NCBI GenBank assembly: GCA_009869945.1
Contig: WIXG01000508.1
Location: 1 to 45,545, forward strand
Direction: 5' to 3'
Source of the DNA: Mesaphorura yosii
Taxonomy: Eukaryota; Arthropoda; Collembola; Poduromorpha; Tullbergiidae
Length of the DNA stretch: 45,545 nucleotides
A model generated the notes under the pieces. The model saw only the letters and a program-made list of their open reading frames with translations. It was not told the origin of the DNA and did no database searches. Position numbers and translations under genes: made by a program. Below are positions 1 to 12,086 of this stretch, one piece after another (position 1 is the stretch's first letter; every line of letters begins with the position of its first letter).

Positions 1-991
1 CCCTATCCTTCTTTAATTTAGTCAACTCTTCCTTTAATTTGCGCTCTACTTCGGGATGCAGGCAGATCTGTTTCACGACTAGCGGGAAGGTGTCTGCCAG
101 GGTGGTTATGAGCCCGCCCAGCACAAATAGGAACAGATCTCCGAAGATGCCTTGTATTTCTGACCCCCGGGCATTCTTTAGTTGGTAGATTTCGTAAAAG
201 AGGCAGCCTGGACTGTTCAGGATGCTTTCCTCAAATGGTCTGACAAAGAGGGAATGGAATTCTCTCAGCATTTCGTTGCAGGAAGATTTCCATGCTGGGT
301 CTTTGTCATCGGGCTCATCTTTAAAGCCGAGCACATAAACCGAGTCCACGTAGGGACTTGAGATTAAAGTGTCCAGGAAACGGAGTGCGGGGCCCGTGTC
401 AAAAGTCAGCGCCTCCTCTGCCTGCATGCCCATGAACAGGTGCATTGCGAGCTTAAACACAAAGTCCCTAAACAATGCTTTGGAATTCATGACACCATCG
501 ATTCTTTCTCTGATGAATTTGTCCGCAAATTCCTCGATGGGTGTCTGCAGACTGAGCAGGGCTTGTGAGTCGAAAAGCACCTTTTTGTAAATATTTCTGA
601 TACGCAATCCTTCCGCCTCGGTATTGCACAAAAGGCGACTTGGGCCTGGACACACGTTAAAGACAAATGGGACGGTCCGATGGATCCAATTGTGACAGCG
701 AATCTTCAGCTCGTGGGCGTCTTCAGCCTTGGTCAGCACTACGACCAATTTGTGCTCCACCCAAAACGTGACGACTCCCGACGCGTGGGACTCCGCCAGT
801 CGTCCGGCCTCCAGCAAATTGCGCATCACTCCGTGCTTCCCTTCCCTCAGGAATGGGAGACGACCCGACAGCCAATGACCGCGCAGGTGCGGGACTTTAG
901 AACTTGGAGCTAGTAATCCCGTGTATTTTGAAATAGCGCGAGTCGCACAATCTATCCAGGTTAGACTCTCACATTTCAAAGACTTGTCCAT
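1..991 (-). CDS. cytochrome P450, partial (5' part, CYP20-like)
   Basis: Reading the minus strand from the ATG at 991-989 gives about 330 uninterrupted codons that run off the window at base 1, so the reading frame has no stop here. The N-terminal part contains a PHLRGHWLSG segment and then GVVTFWVEHKLVVVL, the beta-1 strands of a P450. About 290 residues in, the segment FLFVLGGLITTLADTFPLVV followed by HPEVERKLKEEL is an I-helix to J-helix stretch. The I-helix lacks the usual A/G-G-x-D/E-T-T signature, as in the vertebrate orphan family CYP20, which is my best family guess. The ExxR and haem Cys motifs lie beyond the window. No membrane anchor is visible before residue 20, so either the enzyme is anchorless or an upstream exon adds it. 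A GTAAGT donor at 1079-1074 and a TTTAATAG acceptor just before this exon suggest an upstream 5'-UTR exon near 1080-1190. Confidence 0.75.
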   Translation of the reverse strand, partial: MDKSLKCESLTWIDCATRAISKYTGLLAPSSKVPHLRGHWLSGRLPFLREGKHGVMRNLLEAGRLAESHASGVVTFWVEHKLVVVLTKAEDAHELKIRCHNWIHRTVPFVFNVCPGPSRLLCNTEAEGLRIRNIYKKVLFDSQALLSLQTPIEEFADKFIRERIDGVMNSKALFRDFVFKLAMHLFMGMQAEEALTFDTGPALRFLDTLISSPYVDSVYVLGFKDEPDDKDPAWKSSCNEMLREFHSLFVRPFEESILNSPGCLFYEIYQLKNARGSEIQGIFGDLFLFVLGGLITTLADTFPLVVKQICLHPEVERKLKEELTKLKKDR

Positions 992-1592
992 TCTCAGATC
1001 TATTAAACATATTTTAAACATTAATGTTTGACATTTATTTCAAAAATATTCATGAGAAGAAAATGAACTTTGGACTTACTTTTCTATCTGCAACTGGACA
1101 GATTTCTCGGTGATCACACTTTCAGGTTTGCTGTTGATTAGACGCGTAACGAGCGATTTCACTGAAGTTTAAGTAGTTGGCAAGGCCATGTGGTATAATT
1201 AATTCATGGCACATTGTGTTACGGCGCAGTTACATAAGCCCTATATCTGCCTTGACTTTGTGCATTTGCTATCATAACTTGTAATTGTAATTTATTATTT
1301 ATTCAGCAGATCAATCAAGTTCAAGACAAGGGCACATTGGCTCGATGAACAAATGTCCTTCACCAATGTCAGTCAATGAGCGTCATCCTGTAATGATTTC
1401 ATGCATTATCATAATTTCATGTGCTCCAAATGCTCATCTAACATTGTGACACTGAAGCGTAGCGTGCATGTTACGTGCTTGCTTGTAGTCGTAGACTAAA
1501 AATAAATTCAGAATTTGTGGAAGCGGTGCAAATACAAATTGCGAAGTGTTTGCATTGCGTCCGTTGGTGCAAGTGTCACTTTATTCAAAGAG
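992..1592. other. intergenic: P450 leader exon and SLC5 3' flank
   Basis: This holds a probable non-coding leader exon of the P450 gene (about 1080-1190, minus, ending in a GTAAGT donor) and the 3' flank of the SLC5 gene. I see no protein-like reading frame in it. Confidence 0.45.
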
Positions 1593-3729
1593 TTATGCAT
1601 GTGCCAGCATGGGTTCCAGATCACCTTCGGCGCTCCTCACTCCAGCCGCCACAGCCGTTTCAAGCTTCATTGCTTCTGATTTGGACGGTCCGGAACGAAG
1701 CCAAGGATGAATGTAAATGCTCCTCACCAACTTGGCATCTCTCAGACCTCAAAACAAAAGTATTGAGACACTTTTGGTCATTTTATATTTGGTTACTCCA
1801 TTTCAATCTCACCTCCAGTGAACAAACTGACGATAATTCCACTCGATAAAGTCACGATGGCCCCAAGGGTGGGGTACAGCAAATAACTCAACGTGAAGAG
1901 TCTTTGCGGCCACTCAATGGCAATTTGCTCAGACGCCAACAGGCTTGGCAATACTGCAGTTGCATTTGAGATGGCTGATTGGCATCCCTCGACACTGGTT
2001 GGCAGTGCAAAACGATTTTTGGCCGTCTTTGGAAGCAGAAATGCTTGAATTACAAAGAAAAATGTTGTCAACAGCCCGACCGGAAGGCCGACCAACGCAC
2101 CCTGAAATAGAAAAGGTCAGGGCAAGGCGATATGCGAGGGAGGGAATTGGCTCACGTGCTTGTTTGCCAACGGCACGAAAATGCCCAGGACAAAGATTGA
2201 GGCCATTGGTCCAGCAAAGGCACCAATCGCGGACAGCGAAACGGTCAAGATTGGTCCCAGCTTGGGACCGAGGAATGCGAGACCAATGCAAAACACGCCA
2301 AACAGGAATGAAATAAGGCGGGACAAGTTGGCCTTTGTTGCCGGCTTCAGATTTCGGCAGCACGGTCTGTCAATCAGGAAATCTTGCCACAGGACGGCCG
2401 TCATGCAATTGAGACCCGACGAAAATGTGCTCAAGACGGCGCAGAAGACACAACTCAGGAAGAGTCCCAGCAACCCAGGAATGTGTGCAAAGTGTTCAAC
2501 CACAAAGTACGGCACAATCTGATCTGGCTTGGAGATGATTCCCTTAAATGTTTACCTCAACGTTTAAATTTAATCCGGCATTCTATTCTAATCTAAAGTT
2601 TCCTGACCTGTTTGATGGGGTCACAGCTGGCGTAGACGGCGTAGATTGAGAGTCCAGTGGCGCCAATGAGCAGATTGCACAGAATGTTGAAGGGAACACT
2701 CAGAATGATTGAGTTAATTGCCTGCTTTTCAGTTGCCACGCTGGAGTACCTCTGGACCTGATTCTGGTGGGTGCCCATCGTCAGCAAAGTCTTCAGCCCG
2801 AACCCAATCACGAAATTGAACGTGTTGTGTCGCTCAAACGGGTCGATTGTGAAGCTACAGAAAAAAGTTTCAATTGACAAGTTTACTCAGAACCAAACCA
2901 ACTCGAAATTACTCGAAGAAATTGAGTCGTCCATTTTCCATTGCAATTTTCCACGTCTGAACTGGTCCATTCGACAAACTCATGGCGCGAATTGTGATGG
3001 CGCACATGCCAGTCATGAGCACAAGAAATTGAAAAAAGTCTGTCCAAATCACGGCTTTGAATCCACCCTGCAAATTGTATTGAATCGTCTATTCAAGAGA
3101 ACTAAAGATAACGAAGATCATGAAAATCAAATGAGTTGTCATTCACCATTGAGGTGTAAATCGTGCAGACGAGTCCCACGACGACGACTGACATCCACAT
3201 CGGAACCCCCAGCATCGTTTGCAGTGCGATAGAAGGTGCATAAATGACGACGCTCTGGACAATTGCGCAGTACAGAATGAACATTGTGGCCGAAACTTGT
3301 CTCAGTGGACGACATCGGAACCGGTGCTCCAAATACTAATCAGACGACACTAATCACAATTAACATTTAAATGGACATTTCAATTTTAAATACCTCGAAA
3401 GAACTCGTGAGTTTTAAGTTGTAGAGGACCGGGACAAAGAGAAGAGCACTGAGGGGTGTGAAGATGCCGGCGACGACTGAGAGCATGAAGATTTGAATTC
3501 CGTATCTGTAGATTTCGGCGGGGTAGCCCAAAATGTTGACGGCGGAGAAGAAAGTGATCATGATGGACGCCGCCACGGGTAAAGTGCTCATCCGCGTATC
3601 ACCAGTCAACAAAGCCTGCGCAGATTGCCTGCGAAAGAAGCCGTAATAGGCGCCAATCAGGACGGGCACTGTCAGAATAAACGCCATTACGACGTAGTCA
3701 ATCGGAACTAGATAATTGTCGTTAGACAT
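1593..3729 (-). CDS. SLC5-family sodium-coupled solute transporter
   Basis: Seven exons on the minus strand splice cleanly: 3394-3729, 3147-3335, 2913-3067, 2608-2854, 2156-2527, 1813-2101 and 1593-1747. They total 1,743 nt, giving 580 residues, the usual SLC5 length. All junctions have GT-AG ends and keep phase. The start MSNDNYLVPIDYVV was chosen over an upstream in-frame ATG because it begins TM1. Family hallmarks are the FFSAVNILGYPAEIYRYG segment in TM2, SSFEYLEHRF after TM3, GGFKAVIWTDFFQ, THQNQVQRY and the LSTFSSGLNCMTAV segment. The arrangement matches insect sodium-coupled monocarboxylate/multivitamin transporter-like SLC5 proteins (a sodium/solute symporter at the plasma membrane). 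The substrate cannot be assigned from sequence. The last exon supplies a short hydrophilic cytoplasmic tail. Confidence 0.93.
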
Positions 3730-4176
3730 TCTGAAAATGGCTGCGAATTTACAAATTAATGCGAACTTTAATTTCTGCAAAGCTGAACATAAACTGATTT
3801 TATTGAGTCACAGATCAAATGAAACTGAACATGGAAATAGAAGTTGTGGTGGAGTGACATTTGACAAGTGATTAATTCGTGCTCCAGCGAACGCGCACCT
3901 CGTTTAGATTATTGTGCATGTTCGTACGAACGATGCAATTAATCACAATGTGCTTTGCTACCTACTATTAACCAAGTTAAATGGGACGACCCGTTGCGTC
4001 CGGTTTGATCCGCACATGTTTCGCGTAATTACAAATTACAGTCAATCATGACTACGGTAACAATGAACGCAGCACGAGTCCGTTGCCCATTGTTTGTTTT
4101 TTTGCGTGCTCATATTCCAATTTTGATCTCAATCTATTACGTAATCCTTCACTGACGCATCTGAGCTTGTTCTGAC
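3730..4176. other. intergenic, AT-rich
   Basis: This is the upstream region of the SLC5 gene and the 3' flank of the SLC35G-like gene. No coding-like frame, repeat or RNA gene was recognised. Confidence 0.5.
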
Positions 4177-5429
4177 TTATCTGAGCAGAAACCGAAGTCT
4201 TTTTCTCGTTGGCGAGTCCTTTCCAAGCTGTTTGACGATGTTGCTCAGGGCAGTCACGAGCACGCCAATGCAGACCAGCACCGCGCCGATGATGCTGAGT
4301 TTTCAGAATTTATTAATTAATTCATCAGGTTTATGATAACACGAATTGAGTAACTGACTTACACCCAGATATCGGGAATGATGCTGAAGATGACAATTTG
4401 CCAGGCGTACGTCAGCGGGACGTCCAGGCACCGTATCAGCGTGACTGTCGCCACCTGCTCAAACTTCAGGGCCAAGACCAGTGACAAGTGTCCGGCCGAA
4501 CTCAGAGTGCCCTGCCCAATCAGCAGCATGACATCATAAAGGGACTCTGGCACACGAAACAGACCCAAAGAGTAGCATGTGGCCACGTTGAGCACAAGAC
4601 CCGTCAAGTTCATAATGAGCAGCACCGTCGCAAAGTGAAACTCGCGCATCTTGCGCATCACGATGGAGAACAGCGCCCTGGTGGCTCCGTCAATCAGCTT
4701 CAAGCCTACGCCAATGAGCAGCAGCGTGTCGAACTGTGATTGGCCCGTCAGGAACGGGGGCCGAATCAGCACCATGGTGCCCAGGATGATCAGGAAAGCC
4801 ATGACCGTGTGTGTGACCAGACAGGGCTCCTTTAGCACGAAATGAGCGAGGCCCAAGGCAAACACGAGAGTGACGTACGTGATGACCGTTGCGTCCCCGA
4901 TCGTCATGTAGTTGAGCGCCGTGACACGAGTTAAAACCCCGACCAGCACGAGGACGCCCATGCCCATTATCTTCAGGATCGGAAGCCACTTAATCCTTGA
5001 CTTGGGTTCTGGCTCTGATTCTGCGGAGGTTGAATCCAGGATTCCGTTCATGAGCACGTCTCTGGAGTCCATGCAACTGATGACGAGCACCACGACACCC
5101 GCAGTGAACACAGTTACGAGTTGACACCACATGTTTTGGCTGACTGGGTGCAAGTGTGGTAGCAGTTTTATGAACACGGATACCAAAGAGAAGCACAACG
5201 GGCAAACCAGAGACATTGAGACTCCGATTAACCTCCGCCAGCCTTTCTTCCTTGCAGGCGGATTTCCTCCGTCGACTTTCTTTGTGACTTCGAAGTTGCC
5301 TTGCCCGACATTTCCGAGCTCTATTCCCGTCTCAGCAGAAGCACTTGACACTTGCTCTTGTACTTTGGTTTCGGGAAATACTGCCCCAGTGTTCACACTG
5401 GGGCTCACTCGCGGGTCCAGTGAACCCAT
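4177..5429 (-). CDS. SLC35G/EamA-type drug-metabolite transporter
   Basis: Two exons, 4363-5429 and 4177-4294, join at a GTAAGT donor and an AACTCAG acceptor to give 394 residues. A hydrophilic N-terminal tail of about 65 residues is followed by roughly ten membrane segments arranged as two EamA halves. Typical segments are VSMSLVCPLCFSLVSVFIKL (TM1), TVITYVTLVFALGLAHFVLKE (end of the first half) and LVLALKFEQVATVTLIRCLDVP in the second half. This pattern fits the SLC35G (acyl-malonyl condensing enzyme 1-like, TMEM20) group of solute carriers. The second exon encodes the last membrane helix and a basic tail, so stopping at the end of the first exon would truncate the protein. The substrate is unknown. 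Its neighbour SLC5 lies on the same strand, about 450 bp downstream. Confidence 0.88.
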
Positions 5430-6771
5430 GCTATCACTAACTAAGTATTAATTAATGTCTTGTTTAATTAACATCGCTGTTGGCATTAAATCTTGTGACT
5501 GCGTCTCTGAACTTGAAATGCACATCTTACGAATCATCGCAGAAGTAATATACAAATAGTTATGCAATAGTAGGTAGTGGTACAGACGGGTGTTCATTAC
5601 GTAATTGCATCATTTTGATCTTCTCAACAAAACACGAAACAATCACATGGAGCAATTATGGTCTGGTGAAGATGTTTACGTCTCACTGTCTCACAACCTT
5701 GAACAAGCAAATGAATAAATAATAACGATCTGATAATGGTCATGACAAAACTATCCCGCTGGATTTCTGTTCTATCCAATTTGAATGGATTGTGCGGTCT
5801 CTACCGGCAAAGTGCGAGTTCCTGGAAGTTTACAAATTTACATATCGCATGAATAATATTGATACCATTAATTTGAATTAAGTTTGCTATGCAAATTACT
5901 GGTAGGTTAAAGGCCATGAGGGCGTGTTGCCAGACAAATCTTCAGAAGTCTAATTTACAGCTATTGAATGCACATGCTCAACTAATAAATTCGTGTCAAT
6001 ATTTTGATGAGCTTCATGGGACCTTTTACACCTTAAACCTTGCTGGGATCCGTGACAAGCCATTTCACTCGTACGTTGTCTCCAGAAATATCTCAAATTC
6101 CAGTACTCGGAAGTCGATTATTTAATCTCCTTCTACTCACACGAAAGGCGAAAGGGGCACGAAAATAAATCCATGAGCACACTGAGTGCAAAATAGTAAA
6201 GTTCGAAACCCTCACACGCGACGAAGTTTATTCCGCAAGAATGACTTCCCAATCATCAATTAGAATGAATGATAACCGATTAATTGATATCGAATGAAAA
6301 TGAAAGGTAAAGGCAATCTGCAAATGTATGGTCATTGGTCTGTATTCCGCACGCGCGGCCGTTTACATAAGATTTAGTCGCGCATTTCGTCTGCCAACTG
6401 ACTCACGCACTGGCTTGATTTCTTGCGATTTAATAAGAAGTGAGACTGATCTTCTGCTTAATAATTTTAGTGATGTCATTCGAACTGGCTGTTATCTCTG
6501 TCAGAAGTCAACACGACGGTGGACCTTGTGTGCTGCATCTTCAAGCCATCGCCACTCTTACTTATCAGACGTATTTTCGATCTATCTAGTCTCAATTCTG
6601 CGCAAATGAAAAATCCAGTATGAAATACTGATAAAATCCGAAATTAGCAAGGGCCCGGGTAATGGAGGGGCACTGAACCCAAATTCATTTTACAACTTTA
6701 TTTGGCTTTGCAATTTTGTGAATTAAACCAGTTTCAATTCACAACTGATACCCACTCCTAATTTCCAGACA
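5430..6771. other. intergenic, no gene recognised
   Basis: About 1.3 kb of AT-rich sequence lies between the SLC35G-like gene start and the 3' end of the first receptor kinase. Short open frames on the plus strand (5889-6125, 6328-6609) have no recognisable domain, signal peptide or codon bias, so I do not call them. Confidence 0.5.
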
Positions 6772-9700
6772 TCACTCTTGAATTGTGAATGCGCGCATGC
6801 CGTTGGGGGGTAAATTGGTCGACAGGTCAGTCCGTGCCAGCGGGTCCACGGGGCCCCCGAGCAGTCGACGAATCTGTTCCTTCAGCTCCCCGAATCCAAT
6901 TCTCTGGTTAAGCTTAACTGTCCAACAGCGACGAGAAATGGCGTGCACAGCTTTCGTCGCGTACACGGGTTGTCGCAGCTCCTCCGCGCTCCGCTCGCAA
7001 TCGGGGGCCTTCCCGAGAGAAAACATTTCCCAGAGCAGCACGCCGAAAGTCCAGACATCAAACGCCGGTGAAAACTTCCCGAGTCCAGTCTGTACTTCAG
7101 GCGGTAGGAATTTAAAGAGAGGAAGCGGGCCCTGTAGATTCCGGCGTCATAGATTAGGTGTTAACTTTAACGGGAGGAGCGTCTTCGCCCTGGTTTCTTA
7201 CGTCGTGTGCCCGAATGTACCGCTTGCCATCGAATCCAAACTGACGCGCTAGTCCAAAGTCAGTGATCTTGGCCACTCCGTTCGAGGCGATGAGAACATT
7301 CTTGATGAAAAGGTCCCCGTGAACCACGTCTTTTGTTCCCAGAAATTCCATGCCATTTGCAATCTGGTACGACCAGCAGACAAGGTTGGTCGAACAGAAA
7401 ATCCAGTTGGGAGAGTAGCCCGGCCTGAAGTAAACAGGAATCAATAATATTCACTTACTTCATTTCGAGCACTTGAAATGCAAATGACATGAAAACTTAC
7501 ATTACTTCCCCCCGAAACGTGGGGTCAAATTTGCCCTGAACTCTTTGGTCGAGGAACCGACTTGCGTTTTTCCAGAGAAGCGTGTCCAGGCTGCCATGTT
7601 TGCAAAGCTCAAGAATCAGCTTTGGAACTCCAGCGTCGGCCGCCACTGCCCCGATGAAATCGACCACGTTCGGGTGCTGTCCGACGTAAGACAAGATTTT
7701 GATCTCGACGCGAAGGGAACGAATGTCGATTCTATCGCTTGCATTTTTGCAGCTTTTAATGGCAACTTCAGTCTCCACGCCGTCTTTCCGCAGTATGCCA
7801 GGCACGACGACCCCGAATCCTCCGTAGCCCAGCCTTTCGGTCGTCTCTCTGTCGTACTCCAGATTGTTGGGATCAATTTCGTACTTTTCGTCGTCATACC
7901 TCAAGTACTGAGCTCGCACGGCCCCGTCCACGTCACTCACATGATCGTCTTCGGAGAACTTTGGGTCCCCACGCAGAAAAATCCGCTCCTCCTTTTTTGC
8001 CAGGCGCAGTGTGTGTTGGTACCTCACCACGGTCCCGACGAGGACGAGGGTCAGTGCGGACAGACATGCCGCCATCACAAACAGCCAAACCTGTGTTTCA
8101 GCCTCCGCCTTTTCAGGCAGCTCGAAGGGTTTGTGGCACCTGCAGTATTCCTCCATCGTCAGCTTGAACGCTTCCGGGTCCTGCTCCTTGAAACGCGGAT
8201 GCAGGAAGGGGAAGAGTTTGTACTTGAAGGAGACACTGACGAACGACTCGTTTCTGGGGCAGAGTTCCCCTGTGGCCATGTCGACGCAGGGCAGCCCGCC
8301 TTGGCAAACGGGACGAGGTGCGTCCTCCTCGTACTCGTCGATGAACTTCTCGAAGCGGCCGTCCCAGAAGGCTGGGTCGCAGATAGAGCCTTCCGTCAGC
8401 ACGCAGGCGCCGCCCTCTCTGACCAATTCCATGTGCTCGGTAGAATTGGTGTAGCAATCACAAACGCCGGAAGCATTGCAGGCCAGGTGCTCGTACGTTT
8501 TACAAAATGTGAAGTTGGAGGCCGTCAGCGACGCCAATCGGAAGTAGAGGTCAGACCGGACGGACAGCTCGTTCATGAGGAGGTTGGACAAGCCTGGTGA
8601 GAAGAAACTTGGGTCGAGCTGGCGATTCATTCCACGCAGTTGACGCCAACTGGCGCCTCTGAGCTGCTCAGCGCCCGGATCGCAGGGCGACCCAAACCCC
8701 AGTGTGTTTGCCGCTGAAAACTTGTGAAGGGCAACTAAATCCAGTTGGGATACGGAGACGAAACCGCGAAAGGTGACAGTGTCCATGCACAAGCAATCCG
8801 GAGATCCCTCCGCCTCCTCCACCAGCGGAAACCGGAGAATTCTGTACAAGAGCTCGGTAGGCGTTGACGTACTCGGCATATTCTTTCGGACGGTTGGAGC
8901 ACAGCTTGAGTGGCCAAAGCGGGTGAGCTGGCACACGTCGAGAAGAGGGGGGCACTCCTCCTCCTCCAAATAAAGGACGCAGACAAACCCGTCGCCGTCA
9001 TCGATGTCCAGGCAGCCAGGGGAAGAAAGCACGGCCACGGGCCTCATCGTCGAAAGGCACTGACATTTCCTGCGCTGGTTGCAGACTATACCTTGGAACA
9101 CGTCGCAAAAGGTGCCAGGCGGCTGATTACTCCGGTCCAGCCTGTAGCGTTCGATCATGTGGCCTAGCAAAAGAGGATCTTCTTCCTCGAACAGGTAAGT
9201 GTAATTGTTTCCCAGTGACTTGAGCAAATTTTGTCGTGCTTCTTCAGCGGGCAGGTCGCATTCCGCATTTATCTTGAGGGAATTCTTCAATCGAGACAGT
9301 TTCGTTCCGCTTTCAATGTCGGCCTTCAGGGCGCGAACATTCTCTTCTTCGTCTTCCTGCCCCCGGGGCGCCGGTGCACTGTTCCCTTCGCCAGCAGAAC
9401 GCAGATTGTCAATGCTCCACCACACTTCGTGCTCAGAAGTCGGTGTTGAGTTGCTGCTCGGCTCCAGCGACGCGAAGGCGGTCGGTGAGAGGCCGATGTA
9501 CTTGTTCCGGCAGTATCTGCACACACGCGCAACCCGAGCTGTGATCGAGATCTCACTCTTGGCGCTGGTCACTTTGATTCTGGACAGGCAGGGAACTGGA
9601 GCACGGATCAGGCCGTCGTTGTCAACAGAGTCGAGCGCCTGAGCAATGTAGTACGACACAGACGCGAGAGCCTCCCCCGAATTGGCGCTGCTGCCGTTGG

Positions 9701-9923
9701 CTCCGCTGGATGGAGGCCCGCATTGGCACGGTCCGCAGTCAATTTCTCTTGCAAAAGCCCATCCGTAGGCAGAAGACTCTGCCCCCATCCAGGTGAGGTT
9801 AGATGGCGGTGGGTCTGGCCATAAACCTGCTGCAATACCGGCGCCAGACAAAAGGAAGAACGTCAAGGAAACGGCCACAAAAGATGAAAATACGCCCTGG
9901 GAACGTGATTGTGACCTCAACAT
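6772..9923 (-). CDS. receptor tyrosine kinase with Cys-rich ectodomain
   Basis: Three exons (7501-9923, 7202-7424, 6772-7131) splice in phase to 1,001 residues. A signal peptide (hydrophobic to about residue 32) leads into a roughly 570-residue ectodomain rich in cysteine, with no domain I recognise. The membrane helix is near 610-633 ([19 protein letters not shown]). The kinase domain spans about 690-985: LGYGGFGVV loop, VAIK lysine, VEIKIL helix-C Glu, [10 protein letters not shown] catalytic loop, TDFGLAR, FLPPE and [17 protein letters not shown]. The catalytic Asp, Asn and DFG are present, so activity is plausible. The Arg of HRD is replaced by Gly (HGD) and APE by PPE. The C-terminal tail is almost absent, so docking sites would have to lie in the juxtamembrane or kinase region. 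The ligand is unknown. Confidence 0.9.
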
Positions 9924-10828
9924 CCTTTGATGTACTTCGTGCTAAATCGAAAAGTTGTTCATTGCAGTCTGTCCTTGCTCTTTCTCATCCTGCCTGTCTC
10001 TATCTCTTATCAGCTTCCTGGAGTTCACGAGTTCAACACGCGTTCCAGTCTTTGCTGTGTGAGTCCCTCCGTTAAACCATCTCGTCTTACTTGCATTTGC
10101 CTCACTTCTGCGTGCAGTGCGCAACTCGTATGCGCTTACGGCTACGGCCCGAGTTCCGAGTTCGCGCATGCCTGGCTGCAGGAGTCAAGTTGTGGTTTCG
10201 GGATTAAGACATACACAAAGGAATGCTTTTCAGGCCATTGAGTTGACATGCATTTCTATTAATGAGTTAACAATAAGACTGAAGTTTTCCACTCAGTATT
10301 TAACACGCAACCGTTGTCGAACTAATAAGTCGTTAATCAAAAAACTTCTATTGACACGGTTATCCTTGCTCTTATAATCGTGCAGTGACCACTACATCCG
10401 AAGCAATTTCGTTCACCATTTAAGTTTTCGTCTCATCAAAAGTAATTGCCGGTTTTTTGGCACAAAGTTCGTTCAACAGTTGAGCCTCCTCGGGGCACAA
10501 TTAGTTTGTGGATCCACCGCCGTGATTCGCGCGCCGGGAGCGCCGCAGCAACTATCACTTCCGATCCAACAGCCAGTGGCACCTGAACCTTGAACTGTGA
10601 ACCTCCTTCACAGTCGTTGGTCGTATCACTCGCACCAGTCCCGCCGGAAGCAGCATCGCCACCACCACCACTCGATCTGAGGCAACTCTCGTCGTTATCG
10701 CCATTATCGTCACCGCTGTCGCAGCCGCTGCTTCTGTTAATTCCACCCTTCGCGTCGCCACCACCATTAGCAGTGCCACAAGTTCTTTTGCGTGCGTTTG
10801 CAGTACCGCCTCCCCCACCGCGGCCACC
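9924..10828. other. intergenic / Pro-Ser-rich start of retroelement relic
   Basis: 9924-10440 is upstream of the receptor kinase and holds no recognisable gene. From about 10440 the sequence becomes GC-rich, with low-complexity Pro/Ser/Ala frames on plus and Gly/Ala-rich frames on minus. This probably is the degenerate 5' part of the retroelement described next, but I cannot fix its boundary. Confidence 0.3.
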
Positions 10829-11518
10829 ATGGTTGCCAACCCGCATTCCTGGCTCGCTTCTCTAACACCGCGCCGTACCAGGCGTGGATCTCGGTCTCCA
10901 CTTTCCGCTAGACGGCCGACCACCGCTAACGACCCGCCGCTCTTCTCACCGGGAGGACAGCCTGGCACCCGAAAAGGGGTGGGAATCGACCCCAATTTGG
11001 GGATGCGTCTTGCGGCCCTGAAGCAGTCAGTGCCAACTCTGTGACACGTGCCGAAGGGAGCCAGAATTCGCCTTGCACAGTGCTTGAAGTTGGTACTGGA
11101 CGAAGTTTGTGCCGGCGGGTCAGAGTTGGCGTGGGAGCGCCTCCTCTTGTTTCCCTATGTCGTCCTTCGCGTCCCGATGAAAGATGAAAAGGTTGAGAAC
11201 ACGTTGACATGGGTCAAATCGAATGCGCGAGCTTGGGAGAAGGATCGGAATCTTGCTGTACCCGAACCACGCCAGATGAAGACAATGAACTTCAGTGACG
11301 GCGACAAAGGCTTCGCCAAGAAGCCGGAAGCGAAGTTGGCAGACGGGGATATCTGCGGCGCACTGCGCATGCTGCTGGAGGACTCAAAGCTGGCACCCAA
11401 CACGGGCGATACGCTCCAGGCGCTCCTCGCGAGACATCCAGCTCATCCGGAACCCTGCGAATTCCCTTTACCACCATCGCCACCGGTGATTGAAAATGTG
11501 TTTTGGGGCTTCCAGGAG
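10829..11518 (+). mobile_element. retroelement fragment (region upstream of reverse transcriptase)
   Basis: One plus frame, interrupted by a TGA at 11042-11044, encodes HVPKGARIRLAQCLKLVLDE, then WERLLLFPYVVLRVP and KLADGDICGALRMLLED, followed by a T-L-Q-A-L-L-x-R-H-P tail. This succession (pr-x-aR-x-x-a-x-x-L, W-x-x-L-l-x-F-p-y, l-x-x-G-d-x-x-g-A-x-r-l, L-x-x-k-H-P-x-x-P) is the conserved module that precedes the reverse transcriptase of a widespread group of non-LTR-like retroelements. The reverse transcriptase itself is missing. The frame has no ATG at the apparent start and is therefore a relic. It runs without a stop into the RabGAP fragment that follows. Confidence 0.6.
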
Positions 11519-11836
11519 GAGGTTGAGCCGGTGTTGTACATGACGGAGTAGTTCCTGTGCGCCTTCACCCGCACCCTCCCCTGGGCCTCCGTTCTCCGCG
11601 TCTGAGACATGTTTCTCTGCGAGGGAGTCAAGGTGCTCCTGAAGTACACGATTGGCCAGCCTCAGGTGCTCAAGACCTGCCCCAGCATGTACGAGACCCT
11701 CGCCGCCCTGAAGGACATTCCCGAGTTCGTGACTGACGAGCGCTTTCTTGTGCATCAGCTCCAGCGCCTCCCCGTGACCGACGACGACATGCGGAAGGAA
11801 CACCACAAACAGCTGGTGAAGCGCAAGGCGACCTAG
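11519..11836 (+). pseudogene. TBC1D10-type RabGAP fragment (retrocopy relic)
   Basis: In the same frame as the retroelement relic, the C-terminal half of a TBC (Rab GTPase-activating) domain can be read: VEPVLYMTE, stop, FLCAFTRTLPWASVLRV, stop, DMFLCEGVKVLLKYT, then a MYETLAALKDIPEF segment, DERFLVHQLQRLPVTDDD and a basic tail. The order and wording match the TBC1D10/Whacked subfamily. Both internal stops replace tryptophans that are invariant there: TAG at 11549-11551 and TGA at 11603-11605, each explained by a single G-to-A change. Several residues between GVK and LLKYT also appear deleted. No introns are present, so a retrocopied fragment is likely. It is not functional as RabGAP. Confidence 0.75.
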
Positions 11837-12086
11837 AAAGCAGCCGAAAAGGCAGCGAGACCGAGGGGGCGATCACAAAATTAATTAGGCACGAGAACGC
11901 GCAATGCACAATCCCAAGCACAATTACCATAAGCAACAATGCTTTAATCAGATAATCATTTAATCCGTGCTTGTTTGTGTACTCTACTTCGTCCTTAAAT
12001 AAAATGTTCATGTTTGTGAAGTGATCTACGAGGAAAGTCTTGCTTTGCTTGACAGCCAATGGCTTCTGGCACGCTCTACTGCAACC
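11837..12086. other. intergenic
   Basis: Short AT-rich spacer between the RabGAP relic and the 3' end of the His-rich peptide gene. No feature seen. Confidence 0.4.

Noticed and set aside
1475..1849. 124-codon plus-strand frame
   Set aside because: Antisense to the last SLC5 exons, which splice perfectly in phase on the other strand.
5889..6609. Two short plus-strand frames in the large intergenic region
   Set aside because: No domain, signal peptide or splice support.
7545..8600. 351-codon plus-strand frame
   Set aside because: It lies antisense to the kinase's main exon, has no domain, and reflects that exon's GC-rich codons.
10436..10995. Gly-rich minus-strand frames of 136 and 146 codons
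   Set aside because: Low-complexity antisense of the Pro/Ser-rich retroelement leader; no domain or signal peptide.
11468..11806. 112-codon minus frame
   Set aside because: Antisense to the RabGAP relic, whose plus-strand motifs are specific.
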